Source: an uncultured Eubacteriales bacterium (GTDB lineage Bacteria > Bacillota > Clostridia > Christensenellales > Aristaeellaceae). Taken from it: 47,510 nucleotides of DNA. The notes beneath the pieces are model-generated. The model was not told where the DNA came from and ran no database searches. It saw nothing but the letters and a program-made list of their open reading frames with translations. The stretch's first letter is position 1. Each line of letters opens with the position of its first letter. Shown here piece after piece: positions 28,873 through 35,762 of this stretch. The stretch lies in contig OMZY01000028.1 in assembly GCA_900315675.1 (NCBI GenBank), positions 1-47,510 of the forward strand, written 5' to 3'. The position numbers and the translations under genes were made by a program.

Positions 28873-29352
28873 ATGCTGAAACATTACATTATTTCATTTC
28901 TGATTTCCATGGTTCCCCTGATCGAACTGCGGGGGGCTTTACCTTATGCCCTGGCTAACGGGATTCCCACCCTGCCCGCCTATATCGTATGCATGGTGGC
29001 GAACATGCTGCCGGTGCCGGTGATCTTTTTCTTTGCACGCAAGGTGCTGGAATGGGGCAAGGATAAAAAAGGCATCGGTCCGTTCTTTACCTGGTGCCTG
29101 GAAAAGGGCCACAAAGCAGGCGAGAAGCTTAAGGAAAAGGCCGGCACCAAGGGACTTTTCATTGCGCTTCTGCTGTTTGTCGGCATTCCGCTCCCCGGAA
29201 CCGGAGCCTGGACGGGAACCCTGGCCGCCAGTATCCTGGATATGGATTTCAAATCCAGCGTCGTTGCGGTTCTGCTGGGCGTCCTGCTGGCTGCCATCAT
29301 TATGGGCGTGGGAAGCCTGATTGTGATCAACGGCGTACAACTTTTTGCCTGA
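28873..29352 (+). CDS. Small multi-drug export family membrane protein (COG2426)
   Basis: 159 residues from ATG 28873 (MLKHYIISFLISMVPLIELR) with GGAGG five bases upstream; the longer reading from 28804 begins before the transcript start. Four to five hydrophobic segments and the motif IELRGALPYALANG are typical of PF06695. The 'multi-drug' name is historical; the family is related to the DedA superfamily of lipid scramblases/flippases. It is 16 bases upstream of a DUF368 gene, so the two probably work together at the membrane. Confidence 0.83.
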   Translation: MLKHYIISFLISMVPLIELRGALPYALANGIPTLPAYIVCMVANMLPVPVIFFFARKVLEWGKDKKGIGPFFTWCLEKGHKAGEKLKEKAGTKGLFIALLLFVGIPLPGTGAWTGTLAASILDMDFKSSVVAVLLGVLLAAIIMGVGSLIVINGVQLFA

Positions 29353-29368
29353 AGGGAAGGTTATTTCA

Positions 29369-30259
29369 ATGCTGCAGTGGATTCTTGACATTCTGCGCGG
29401 AGCCGTCATCGGCGTTTCCAATATCATCCCCGGCGTATCCGGCGGAACCATGGCGGTATCCATGGGTATCTATGACCGTGTGATCTATGCGGTGAATAAC
29501 CTTTTCAAGCAGTTCAAGAAAAACTTCCGGGATCTGCTGCCGATTATTATCGGCGTGCTGATCGGTTTGTTTGCTTTCGCCGCGCTCATTGGCACCCTGC
29601 TGGGGACGAAGTCCGATGAGATCCCACTCACCCGGCTTCCTACCAATTTTGCGTTCATCGGGCTGATTCTCGGCGGACTTCCCGCAATTTACAAGCGGGT
29701 CAACATGAAATCCGCCAAGCTTCCCGGCGTGATCCTGTTCCTGGTTTTCCTGGCACTGGTGGTGGTTCTGCCCCTGCTGAACCCTCCGGAAGCGCGGACA
29801 GTGGATCATTCCATCGGTACCATCCTGCTGATGATTCCGCTGGGGGCGATTGCTTCCTCCACCATGGTTATTCCTGGCATCTCCGGTTCCATGATCCTGA
29901 TGCTTCTGGGCTACTACAATCCTGTGATCAACGCCATGAATGATCTGCGGGGCGGAGACTGGTCCAGCCTGGCGATTCTGGCACCTTATGTGATCGGCCT
30001 TCTCGTGGGTATCGTGTTTATCGCGAAACTGATGAACTTCCTGCTCAAAAAGCATGCGGCGCTGACCTTCAGCGCGATTTTCGGACTGGTGATCGGATCC
30101 CCTGTGGCACTGCTCATGCAGAACAGGGAATGCTTCCAGCTGGCCAATGCCGGAAACTGGATTGCCAGCATTGTCTGCCTGATCGTGGGGTTTGCCATTG
30201 CCTGGTTTATGTCCACACTGGACAAAAAGCAATCTGAAGGAAACACAGTACAGGACTGA
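29369..30259 (+). CDS. DUF368 family undecaprenyl-phosphate transporter (PopT-like)
   Basis: 296 residues from ATG 29369 (MLQWILDILRGAVIGVSNII) behind GGGAAGG; the TTG at 29345 overlaps the previous gene. About eight membrane helices. The two family motifs, VSNIIPGVSGGTMAVSMGIY near the N-terminus and MVIPGISGSMILMLLGYYNP in the second half, reflect an internal inverted duplication. DUF368 proteins have been shown to recycle undecaprenyl phosphate across the membrane for cell-wall synthesis. The gene pair with a DedA-clan protein supports a lipid-carrier role. Confidence 0.9.
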   Translation: MLQWILDILRGAVIGVSNIIPGVSGGTMAVSMGIYDRVIYAVNNLFKQFKKNFRDLLPIIIGVLIGLFAFAALIGTLLGTKSDEIPLTRLPTNFAFIGLILGGLPAIYKRVNMKSAKLPGVILFLVFLALVVVLPLLNPPEARTVDHSIGTILLMIPLGAIASSTMVIPGISGSMILMLLGYYNPVINAMNDLRGGDWSSLAILAPYVIGLLVGIVFIAKLMNFLLKKHAALTFSAIFGLVIGSPVALLMQNRECFQLANAGNWIASIVCLIVGFAIAWFMSTLDKKQSEGNTVQD

Positions 30260-30350
30260 TTCAAAGGGCTTTTACAGGGGGATATCCCTATACGCGATAA
30301 AGATTGATTCAACACGAAAAATTTTCTTTCGTAAATGAAAAAAATAGTGA

Positions 30351-30379
30351 TTGACATCCGTTCAAAAATCGTGTATATT
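30351..30379 (+). promoter_or_regulatory. Strong promoter of the tRNA cluster
   Basis: Consensus -35 TTGACA (30351-30356), 17-base spacer, -10 TATATT (30374-30379). It lies 40 bases before the first tRNA and probably drives the whole cluster. Confidence 0.85.
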
Positions 30380-30419
30380 ATGACAGTCGCCTGCGGGATA
30401 GACCGTGGGAAGGATGCAC

Positions 30420-30494
30420 CGGGGTGTAGCGCAGTCTGGCTAGCGCACGTGCTTTGGGAGCATGGGGCCGGGGGTTCGAATCCCTTCACCCCGA
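30420..30494 (+). tRNA. tRNA-Pro (TGG)
   Basis: Acceptor CGGGGTG/CACCCCG, anticodon stem CGTGC/GCATG with loop TTTGGGA (anticodon TGG), T-arm GGGTTCGAATCCC. CCA is not encoded. Confidence 0.95.
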
Positions 30495-30513
30495 CTTCAA
30501 ACGCCTCGTACGT

Positions 30514-30586
30514 GGCTCCGTGGTCAAGAGGCCTAAGACACCGCCCTTTCACGGCGGCTACCCGGGTTCGAATCCCGGCGGAGTCA
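30514..30586 (+). tRNA. tRNA-Glu (TTC)
   Basis: Acceptor GGCTCCG/CGGAGTC (one G-U pair), anticodon loop CTTTCAC between CCGCC and GGCGG, T-arm CCGGGTTCGAATCCCGG. CCA is not encoded. Confidence 0.95.
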
Positions 30587-30606
30587 CTTCCTTTCCTTTC
30601 CGATAT

Positions 30607-30680
30607 GGGCCTTTAGCTCAGTTGGTCAGAGCGGCCGGCTCATAACCGGTTGGTCCGGGGTTCAAGTCCCTGAAGGCCCA
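30607..30680 (+). tRNA. tRNA with CAT anticodon, probably tRNA-Ile2
   Basis: Acceptor GGGCCTT/AAGGCCC, anticodon loop CTCATAA between GCCGG and CCGGT, T-arm with GGGTTCAAGTCCC. The acceptor pairs C4-G69 and C5-G68 are those that TilS recognises in E. coli tRNA-Ile2, and the whole sequence resembles Bacillus Ile2 more than elongator Met. It would then read AUA after lysidine modification of C34. Elongator tRNA-Met is the alternative. Confidence 0.85.
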
Positions 30681-30689
30681 CAGCCATTT

Positions 30690-30766
30690 GGCCCGGTAGC
30701 TCAGTTGGTTAGAGCGCCAGCCTGTCACGCTGGAGGTCGAGGGTTCGAGCCCCTTCCGGGTCGCCA
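30690..30766 (+). tRNA. tRNA-Asp (GTC)
   Basis: Acceptor GGCCCGG/CCGGGTC, anticodon loop CTGTCAC between CCAGC and GCTGG, standard D- and T-arms, CCA encoded. Confidence 0.95.
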
Positions 30767-30799
30767 CTTTTACGGTAGGACTCGCAGAACGAGCTTCGT

Positions 30800-30875
30800 G
30801 CTGGCGTAGCTCAATTGGCAGAGCAGCTGATTTGTAATCAGCAGGTTGCGGGTTCGAGTCCCATCGCCAGCTCCA
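30800..30875 (+). tRNA. tRNA-Thr (TGT)
   Basis: Acceptor GCTGGCG/CGCCAGC, anticodon loop TTTGTAA between GCTGA and TCAGC, T-arm GCGGGTTCGAGTCCCAT, CCA encoded. Confidence 0.95.
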
Positions 30876-30880
30876 CCCTT

Positions 30881-30944
30881 TGGGTCAAGGACTGTAAATC
30901 TGCCGCTATTAGCTTCGGTGGTTCGAATCCACCCCTGCCCACCA
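30881..30944 (+). pseudogene. tRNA-Tyr (GTA) remnant lacking its 5' part
   Basis: The 3' two-thirds of a tRNA-Tyr is clear: anticodon loop CTGTAAA, a long variable arm, T-arm GGTGGTTCGAATCCACC, acceptor strand CCTGCCC and ACCA. The matching 5' acceptor GGGCAGG and most of the D-arm are absent, and the anticodon stem 5' strand (AAGGA) no longer pairs well with TCTGC. It directly follows tRNA-Thr, where a Tyr gene is usual. A functional copy must exist elsewhere. Confidence 0.8.
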
Positions 30945-30949
30945 TACTT

Positions 30950-31033
30950 GCGGGAATGGCGGAATTGGCAGACGCGCATGATTCAGGTTCATGTGTACGT
31001 ACGTACTTGCAGGTTCAAGTCCTGTTTCCCGCA
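30950..31033 (+). tRNA. tRNA-Leu (CAG), integration target
   Basis: Acceptor GCGGGAA/TTCCCGC, anticodon stem CATGA/TCATG with anticodon CAG, and a long variable arm built from GTAC repeats. The 3' end is the first copy of the attachment repeat. CCA is not encoded here (CACG follows), but the second att copy at 40603 reads CACCA, so integration seems to have removed the encoded CCA. Confidence 0.92.
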
Positions 31034-31034
31034 C
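31014..31034 (+). repeat. Attachment site copy 1 (attL, tRNA-Leu 3' end)
   Basis: 21 bases from the T-loop to the end of tRNA-Leu, identical to 40603-40623 (core CAAGTCCTGTTTCCCGCAC). It marks the left boundary of element 1. Beyond the identical core both copies run into related hairpin terminators. Confidence 0.93.
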
Positions 31035-31036
31035 GT

Positions 31037-31069
31037 AAGAGCTCTTGAGAAATCAAGGGTTCTTTTTTT
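31037..31069 (+). terminator. Terminator after tRNA-Leu (element-side copy)
   Basis: AAGAGCTCTTGA (31037-31048), loop GAAA, TCAAGGGTTCTT (31053-31064), then a T-run. Two stem positions are G-U pairs. The right arm and its distance from the att core equal those of the terminator at 40627, so both derive from one tRNA terminator. Confidence 0.85.
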
Positions 31070-31099
31070 GCGTACCACTATTTTACCACTATCTTACCA

Positions 31100-32296
31100 T
31101 TACACATTTACGAGGTTGTCAATGAATGCCTGCATTCTTTCTGCACTGGCTTTCTTCATTGAATCAACAACATGTCCATATTGATCCAACGTAAAAGCGG
31201 CTGAATAATGCCCTAGGTTGTCCTGAAGAGACTTGACATCATCACCAGCAATAAGACTGTTCATGGCAAACGTATGACGTAAATCGTGAACTCTGTAGTG
31301 CTCTATTCCTGCCAATTGCAGGATTTTCTGAAATTCTTTCCAAACTGTAGGCTGGGTCAGATGAGAACCATCAGGATGTGTGAATACAAGATTAGGGAAG
31401 TCACCTGGCTTCCAAAGGTCTTTTGCCCTGGCTTTTTCAAGTTCCTGGTCTATTCTGTGATTTATCAAGGCTTCCATGACACATGGGGCAGGGACAATAG
31501 TTCTTGTTTTTCCGTTTTTAGGAGATCCGAATTTATACGGATCTCCTTTTTTTCTTGATTGAACAATCTGTTTGTTAATATGAATTCGTCCATTATCAAA
31601 GTCAATATCGTCCCAAGTAAGTCCTGTGAGTTCACCGACTCTCATTCCGGTAAAGATGTCAACAAGGAAAAGAGTACCATAGTATGTGTTTTTTAGAACG
31701 CTTAATAGTTTCTTTTGTTCTGGTAGATCGAGTGGCTTTATTTCCTTTTTCTCAACCCTAGGAATAATACAGGCAGAGGTTGGATTTTTAGAAATATAAT
31801 CGATACGAACTGCTATATCCAACGCTCGATGTAAGCAACCATGGATATTTTTGATGTACTTGGGACTGAATCCTTTGGAACGAAGACTCTTGTAAAATTG
31901 CTGGATAATAGGCGTTTTCAGATTCGAGAGAGAGATCATACCCAAATTGGGTTTTATATGATTTTCACAAATGGATTCATACGATATCCTTGTTCCATAC
32001 TTAACGTCAACAAGATAATCGGCAATCCATTGATCCAACCATTCGGATACAGTTATCTCTTGTTCATCACTGATAGCTTGGCCTTGTTCGTCCAAAAATG
32101 ATTTGAGCTTGAGCTTTACTTCTTGTTGTGTTCGACCATGAAGATGGAAGAATTTATGAGATTTCCAGATTAACTGCTGAAATTCTTTTAAGCGAGAGCG
32201 AAAAGTCGTCTGAATGGGATATCGACTACAGAACAAAGCGGTAGTCGTGAGCATATATCTCATTCTGAAAGGAGGTTTATTCAGGTTTCCCCTCAC
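31100..32296 (-). CDS. int: Tyrosine site-specific integrase of element 1
   Basis: Up to 398 residues. The catalytic core is intact: first Arg in FTGMRVGELTGLTW, HDLRHTF, GHYSAAFTLDQYGHV with the nucleophilic Tyr. The SAM-like core-binding domain (TVSEWLDQWIADYL) is present. The N-terminal 50 residues do not resemble the usual AP2-like arm-binding domain, and no ribosome binding site precedes either GTG 32296 or ATG 32263, so the start is uncertain. The stop lies 66 bases from att, the normal place for an integrase. It is clearly homologous to the broken integrase at 40774-41839. Confidence 0.88.
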   Translation of the reverse strand: MRGNLNKPPFRMRYMLTTTALFCSRYPIQTTFRSRLKEFQQLIWKSHKFFHLHGRTQQEVKLKLKSFLDEQGQAISDEQEITVSEWLDQWIADYLVDVKYGTRISYESICENHIKPNLGMISLSNLKTPIIQQFYKSLRSKGFSPKYIKNIHGCLHRALDIAVRIDYISKNPTSACIIPRVEKKEIKPLDLPEQKKLLSVLKNTYYGTLFLVDIFTGMRVGELTGLTWDDIDFDNGRIHINKQIVQSRKKGDPYKFGSPKNGKTRTIVPAPCVMEALINHRIDQELEKARAKDLWKPGDFPNLVFTHPDGSHLTQPTVWKEFQKILQLAGIEHYRVHDLRHTFAMNSLIAGDDVKSLQDNLGHYSAAFTLDQYGHVVDSMKKASAERMQAFIDNLVNV

Positions 32297-32329
32297 TCAA
32301 TACTCATCACTTAATAAAAGAAAAGGAGA

Positions 32330-32614
32330 ATGAAAACAATGTGTAAGGCAAACAACAACATCATCAGCAAGGTTGAAGAACTCATGGAGATCCGCAAAAT
32401 GATCGAAGAACTCGAACTGGAAGCGGACGCGATCACAGATGAGGTTAAAGCTTTCATGGGTGAAGAAGAAACTATGATGGCCGGAACCTGGAAGGTCACT
32501 TGGAAAGAAACCGTTTCTCGCCGTATGGATACGGCAGCTCTGAAGAAAGTTCTGGGCGATGCGCTGGAAGGTTATTATAAGACCGTCGTAACCAGACCTT
32601 TCAAGGTAAGCTAA
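32330..32614 (+). CDS. Small coiled-coil protein resembling the C-terminus of phage YqaJ-type proteins
   Basis: 94 residues, start ATG 32330 with AAAGGAG upstream. Helical N-terminal half (ISKVEELMEIRKMIEELELE), then a stretch of the style GTWKVTWKETVSRRMDTAAL and a C-terminus YYKTVVTRPFKVS. The latter resembles the C-terminal tail of some phage YqaJ exonuclease-associated proteins, here as a stand-alone gene. Function unknown. It is first in the + strand gene set of element 1, divergent from the integrase and followed by a terminator. Confidence 0.65.
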   Translation: MKTMCKANNNIISKVEELMEIRKMIEELELEADAITDEVKAFMGEEETMMAGTWKVTWKETVSRRMDTAALKKVLGDALEGYYKTVVTRPFKVS

Positions 32615-32690
32615 AAGCCGAGGTTGCTGCAACAACACTCGGCTTTATTACATCCTTGGGGACAGTCTCATTGTAGGCTGTCCCCTTTCT
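32614..32690 (+). terminator. Two consecutive terminator-like hairpins
   Basis: AAAGCCGAG/CTCGGCTTT (32614-32622 with 32638-32646) followed by ATTA, and GGGGACAG/CTGTCCCC (32658-32665 with 32678-32685) followed by TTTCT. They separate the small gene from the ardC-like gene and may make its expression conditional. Confidence 0.75.
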
Positions 32691-32722
32691 CATGTCAAGG
32701 CGAACAAAGAAAGGAGCTATAT

Positions 32723-33592
32723 ATGTTGGATATCTATTCTGCGATTACAGATCGTATTATCGAAGCCCTGGAACAAGGTACGATTCCTTGGCACAAACCT
32801 TGGATTGGTGGCAACTCCGGCTGTATCAGCTACAGCACTGGCAGACCTTATTCCTTGCTGAACCATATTCTGCTTGGCGGTAAGACTGGCGAATACATCA
32901 CCTTTAAGCAAGCTGCTCTTACTGGTGGTCATATTCGAAAGGGTGAAAAGAGCAAGATGGTTGTTTTCTGGAAACCCTATGAGAAGGTCGATGAAGAAAC
33001 CGGAGAAATCACAAAGCACTTCTATCTGCGGTATTACAGCGTATTTCATCTGGATCAGGTTGAAGGCATCAATCCCAGATGGGCTGTTTCTGTCCGTCAT
33101 GCAACAGATCTAGAACCGGATGCGACAGCTGATGCCATCATCCAGGACTATCAGGATCGTGCTGGAATCACACTGCGGATAACAGAGTCAGATCGCGCTT
33201 ACTATCAGCCCTCCACTGACACTGTTGTTGTTCCGCGACTCAGTCAATACCAGTGTCAGGGAGAGTTTTATAGCACTCTTTTCCATGAACTCACGCACAG
33301 CACTGGCCATTACAGCCGCCTTGACCGCATTTCTGATGTTGCTGCTTTCGGATCTCATGAATACAGCAAAGAAGAGCTTTGTGCAGAGCTTGGAGCGGCA
33401 TTCCTCGTCAACCACTGCGGCTTGGAGTCTGAATCCAGTTTCCGAAACAGTGCCGGATATATCCAGGGCTGGCTGAAAGCCTTGAAGAACGACAAACACT
33501 TGATCGTTTCTGCCGCTGGAGCCGCAGAGAGAGCAGTAAATCTGATCCTTAACAGAAAAGAAGGTGATCCCGATGTCAGAGATCCGGAATGA
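32723..33592 (+). CDS. ArdC-like antirestriction protein / zinc metallopeptidase domain
   Basis: 289 residues from ATG 32723 (MLDIYSAITDRIIEALEQGT) with AAAGGAG; upstream codons to 32624 run through the hairpins and are rejected. The N-terminal ssDNA-binding ArdC domain has IPWHKPWIGG and YSLLNHILLGG; the C-terminal part has a zincin motif HELTHSTGH and EELCAELGAAFLV. ArdC proteins protect incoming mobile DNA from host restriction. It is a typical early gene of integrative elements. The downstream small gene overlaps it by 20 bases. Confidence 0.88.
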   Translation: MLDIYSAITDRIIEALEQGTIPWHKPWIGGNSGCISYSTGRPYSLLNHILLGGKTGEYITFKQAALTGGHIRKGEKSKMVVFWKPYEKVDEETGEITKHFYLRYYSVFHLDQVEGINPRWAVSVRHATDLEPDATADAIIQDYQDRAGITLRITESDRAYYQPSTDTVVVPRLSQYQCQGEFYSTLFHELTHSTGHYSRLDRISDVAAFGSHEYSKEELCAELGAAFLVNHCGLESESSFRNSAGYIQGWLKALKNDKHLIVSAAGAAERAVNLILNRKEGDPDVRDPE

Positions 33593-33794
33593 GATATCTA
33601 AGATGACCATCCGAGGAGAGTTGAACTTGCTTTTTGCTATGAGCAAGCTGGTTGTCACGATCCTGGACGCAGCCGAAGATAATCAAATTGCCTGTGATAC
33701 CCTGCGTTCGATTTCTGAGGGTATATTGAACCAGGCTGCCTATATCCACGGCAAGGTAAATTCCTACACAGATAATCTTCACGGCTTTCAGTGA
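33573..33794 (+). CDS. Hypothetical 73-aa protein
   Basis: ATG 33573 (MSEIRNEISKMTIRGELNLL), overlapping the ArdC-like gene by 20 bases, with AAGGTGAT upstream. All-helical appearance, no membrane segment, no Cys. The overlap suggests coupled translation and an accessory role in the same unit. No family recognised. Confidence 0.6.
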   Translation: MSEIRNEISKMTIRGELNLLFAMSKLVVTILDAAEDNQIACDTLRSISEGILNQAAYIHGKVNSYTDNLHGFQ

Positions 33795-33844
33795 AGGGTT
33801 TTTGTTGATTTAAACAGAAAGTACTATGAGAGGAGTCGAATATC

Positions 33845-34168
33845 ATGAAAAGGTATTATTCTGTAGATAGCGTCCTCGGCAATGGGAAGACCTTCTATGA
33901 TGAAAGCGGTCAGATGATGAGATATTCGGTGGACAGTGTCATTGGAGAAGGACAGAACTTTTACGATGCCAACGGTCAGCATATTGGATACTCAGTCGAT
34001 TCAATACTTGGTAACGGTCAGTCTTTTTTCAGTGATAAGGAAGGCTTGGTTGGGTATACAATCGACAGTGCGATCGGAAACGGGCAAAACATCTATAATG
34101 CAAATGGACAACAAGTAGGATATACTGTTGAGAGCTTTGGAGATAGAGATATCTTACATAATGAGTAG
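33845..34168 (+). CDS. Protein of tandem 22-residue repeats
   Basis: 107 residues, almost entirely four and a fraction copies of a 22-residue unit with consensus YSVDSVIGNGQNFYDANGQ followed by two variable residues and Gly. Each starts with an aromatic residue and has the VDS, GNGQ and NGQ turns, suggesting a beta-hairpin or small propeller/solenoid. No signal peptide. RBS AGAGGAG. No known family is recognised; the regular repeats could form a binding surface. Confidence 0.75.
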   Translation: MKRYYSVDSVLGNGKTFYDESGQMMRYSVDSVIGEGQNFYDANGQHIGYSVDSILGNGQSFFSDKEGLVGYTIDSAIGNGQNIYNANGQQVGYTVESFGDRDILHNE

Positions 34169-34188
34169 CTTTTCAGGAGAACTGTAGT

Positions 34189-34599
34189 ATGAGATGCAGG
34201 AAATGTGGCTCAAGCATGGAAAAGGACTATGATTCCAGAACAGCTACCTGTCCATACTGTGGCCGTACGGTATCATATCGGTCGAAAGCAGACAAAAGGC
34301 GTGGTTATAGATACTATCCAGAATATGACGATAATAACAACGACTACAGTTATTCTGGAAGTGGTTCATATTCCAGTTCCCTAGGATGTATATCGTTTAT
34401 TCTTAATGGCATTATCGTTTTGTTGGTTGCCATTGTTATACTGGTTCTTGTGTTAGCAGGAGTTTTTCAAAATGGTTTCTGGCAAGGCATCGGTAACATC
34501 TTAATGTTCTTCGTGAATATCATATGGGGCATTATAAAATTCATTGCTACAACCGCTTGGAGTATTATTACTGGTCTTTTTCACCTTATATTTGGATAA
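34189..34599 (+). CDS. Zinc-ribbon membrane protein
   Basis: 136 residues. An N-terminal zinc ribbon (MRCRKCGSS and CPYCGRTV), a low-complexity Tyr/Asp/Ser linker (YDDNNNDYSYSGSGSYSSS), then two hydrophobic helices (ISFILNGIIVLLVAIVILVL and a second ending in the C-terminus). Zinc-ribbon plus membrane architecture is common in small Gram-positive proteins of unknown function. It follows the repeat protein by 20 bases and ends before a terminator, so the two probably form a unit. Confidence 0.7.
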   Translation: MRCRKCGSSMEKDYDSRTATCPYCGRTVSYRSKADKRRGYRYYPEYDDNNNDYSYSGSGSYSSSLGCISFILNGIIVLLVAIVILVLVLAGVFQNGFWQGIGNILMFFVNIIWGIIKFIATTAWSIITGLFHLIFG

Positions 34600-34648
34600 A
34601 ACCACAGTATTAAAAACAACGTATCTATAAACTGTATCAAAAGCGACC

Positions 34649-34678
34649 CCCTGCCATCCATTCTGGCAGGGTTTTCTT
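34649..34678 (+). terminator. Intrinsic terminator
   Basis: Stem CCCTGCCA/TGGCAGGG (34649-34656 with 34664-34671), seven-base loop, then TTTTCTT. Confidence 0.9.
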
Positions 34679-34729
34679 GTACCCATTTTAACGTTCGTCT
34701 GTTTTGAGACGGAGAAAGGAAGGAACAAC

Positions 34730-35464
34730 ATGAAAGTCTACGGCTATGCGCGGATCAGCCGCAAACAGCAGAGTATTGAAAGGCAGATACGGAACATCAA
34801 AGAAGCATATCCGGTAGCTGTCATTGCCCAGGAAGCGTTCACAGGGACAAAGCTGGAAGGTCGCCGGGAATTCGACAAGTTGCTGAAGGCCATCCATCCC
34901 GGTGATATGATCGTATTTGACAGTGTCAGCAGGATGTCCAGAAATGCAACAGAGGGGTTTGAACTATACCAGGCTCTTCTTCAGAAAGGTATCGATCTGG
35001 TCTTCCTGAAGGAGCCGCATGTCAGCACAAGCGTCTACCGGGAAGCTGCGCAGAAACAAATCGAGTCCATCCAGACAGGTGATGATGCTACTGATGAACT
35101 GATGGCTGCTATCACAAATGGCATAAACAGGTATATGCTCCGTTTGGCTGAACGTCAGATACAACTGGCTTTTGATCAAGCCCAGAAGGAAGTTGATGAT
35201 CTGCATCAGCGAACCAAAGAAGGGATAGAAACTGCTCGGCTGGCAGGTAAACAGATAGGTGGAGTTCACGGGCGTAAACTGAATGTGAAGAAAGCTGCGT
35301 CCGCAAAAGAAAAGATCCTGAAGTACAGTCGTGACTTCAAAGGATCGTTATCAGATGGAGAGTGTATGAAGCTTGTCGGGATCGCCAGGAATACATATTA
35401 CCGATATAAAGCAGAACTCCGATCTCAACGATCGGAGTCTTTGTCTGTTCTGCCGAGAATATAA
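34730..35464 (+). CDS. Serine recombinase (resolvase/invertase family)
   Basis: 244 residues. The N-terminal catalytic domain has the nucleophile Ser in MKVYGYARISRKQQSIERQI (S10), the Arg-rich VFDSVSRMSRN motif, and the helix E region. A small C-terminal HTH follows (SLSDGECMKLVGIARNTYYRYK). It may resolve multimers or invert a segment; no inverted target sites were found. The gene runs into the XRE gene coming from the other strand, overlapping by 40 bases. Confidence 0.87.
   Translation: MKVYGYARISRKQQSIERQIRNIKEAYPVAVIAQEAFTGTKLEGRREFDKLLKAIHPGDMIVFDSVSRMSRNATEGFELYQALLQKGIDLVFLKEPHVSTSVYREAAQKQIESIQTGDDATDELMAAITNGINRYMLRLAERQIQLAFDQAQKEVDDLHQRTKEGIETARLAGKQIGGVHGRKLNVKKAASAKEKILKYSRDFKGSLSDGECMKLVGIARNTYYRYKAELRSQRSESLSVLPRI
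35416..35438. terminator. Possible bidirectional terminator at overlapping 3' ends
   Basis: Stem ACTCCGAT/ATCGGAGT (35416-35423 with 35431-35438) within the shared 3' ends of the recombinase and XRE genes; followed by CTTTGT on the + strand. Weak T-runs. Confidence 0.45.
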
Positions 35465-35640
35465 TCTACTGTAACGCCATAATAATCAGCAAGACGGATA
35501 AGAATATCTGTAGGTATGTCTCGAAAACCTTGCTCATAACGCCAATACTGACTTTGTGGCATATCAAGAATAGAAGCAATGTCGCGTTGCGTTTTATCAT
35601 GGTCTTCACGGAGTTCTTTTATTCTATGATAATATGCCAT
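35425..35640 (-). CDS. XRE/cI-type transcriptional repressor
   Basis: 71 residues from ATG 35640 (MAYYHRIKELREDHDKTQRD) with AAAGGAGG upstream. A single HTH_3 domain: IASILDMPQSQYWRYEQGFR as the helix-turn-helix and IRLADYYGVTVDYILGRT as the closing helices. The upstream region holds two near-identical copies of a 16-base site, probably its operators, overlapping a divergent promoter. It likely controls itself and the secreted-protein gene, perhaps as the element's maintenance switch. Confidence 0.85.
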   Translation of the reverse strand: MAYYHRIKELREDHDKTQRDIASILDMPQSQYWRYEQGFRDIPTDILIRLADYYGVTVDYILGRTDKDSDR

Positions 35641-35653
35641 TGTATTGTCCTCC

Positions 35654-35731
35654 TTTGATATCCGAATGGATATCTTGACAATACTGTTGTTTGCTGTAAA
35701 ATGCGTATATGACAGCCATTTGGATATCAAA
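35654..35731. promoter_or_regulatory. Paired operators and divergent promoter
   Basis: TTTGATATCCGAATGG at 35654-35669 (+) and TTTGATATCCAAATGG at 35731-35716 (-) differ at one base and face each other. The first forms a GATATCC/GGATATC palindrome (35657-35674). Between them lies a + strand promoter: TTGACA (35675-35680), 16-base spacer, TAAAAT (35697-35702). The layout fits repression by the adjacent XRE protein. Confidence 0.75.
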
Positions 35732-35762
35732 TTAAGAAAAAAATACAAGGGAGATGAATGAA

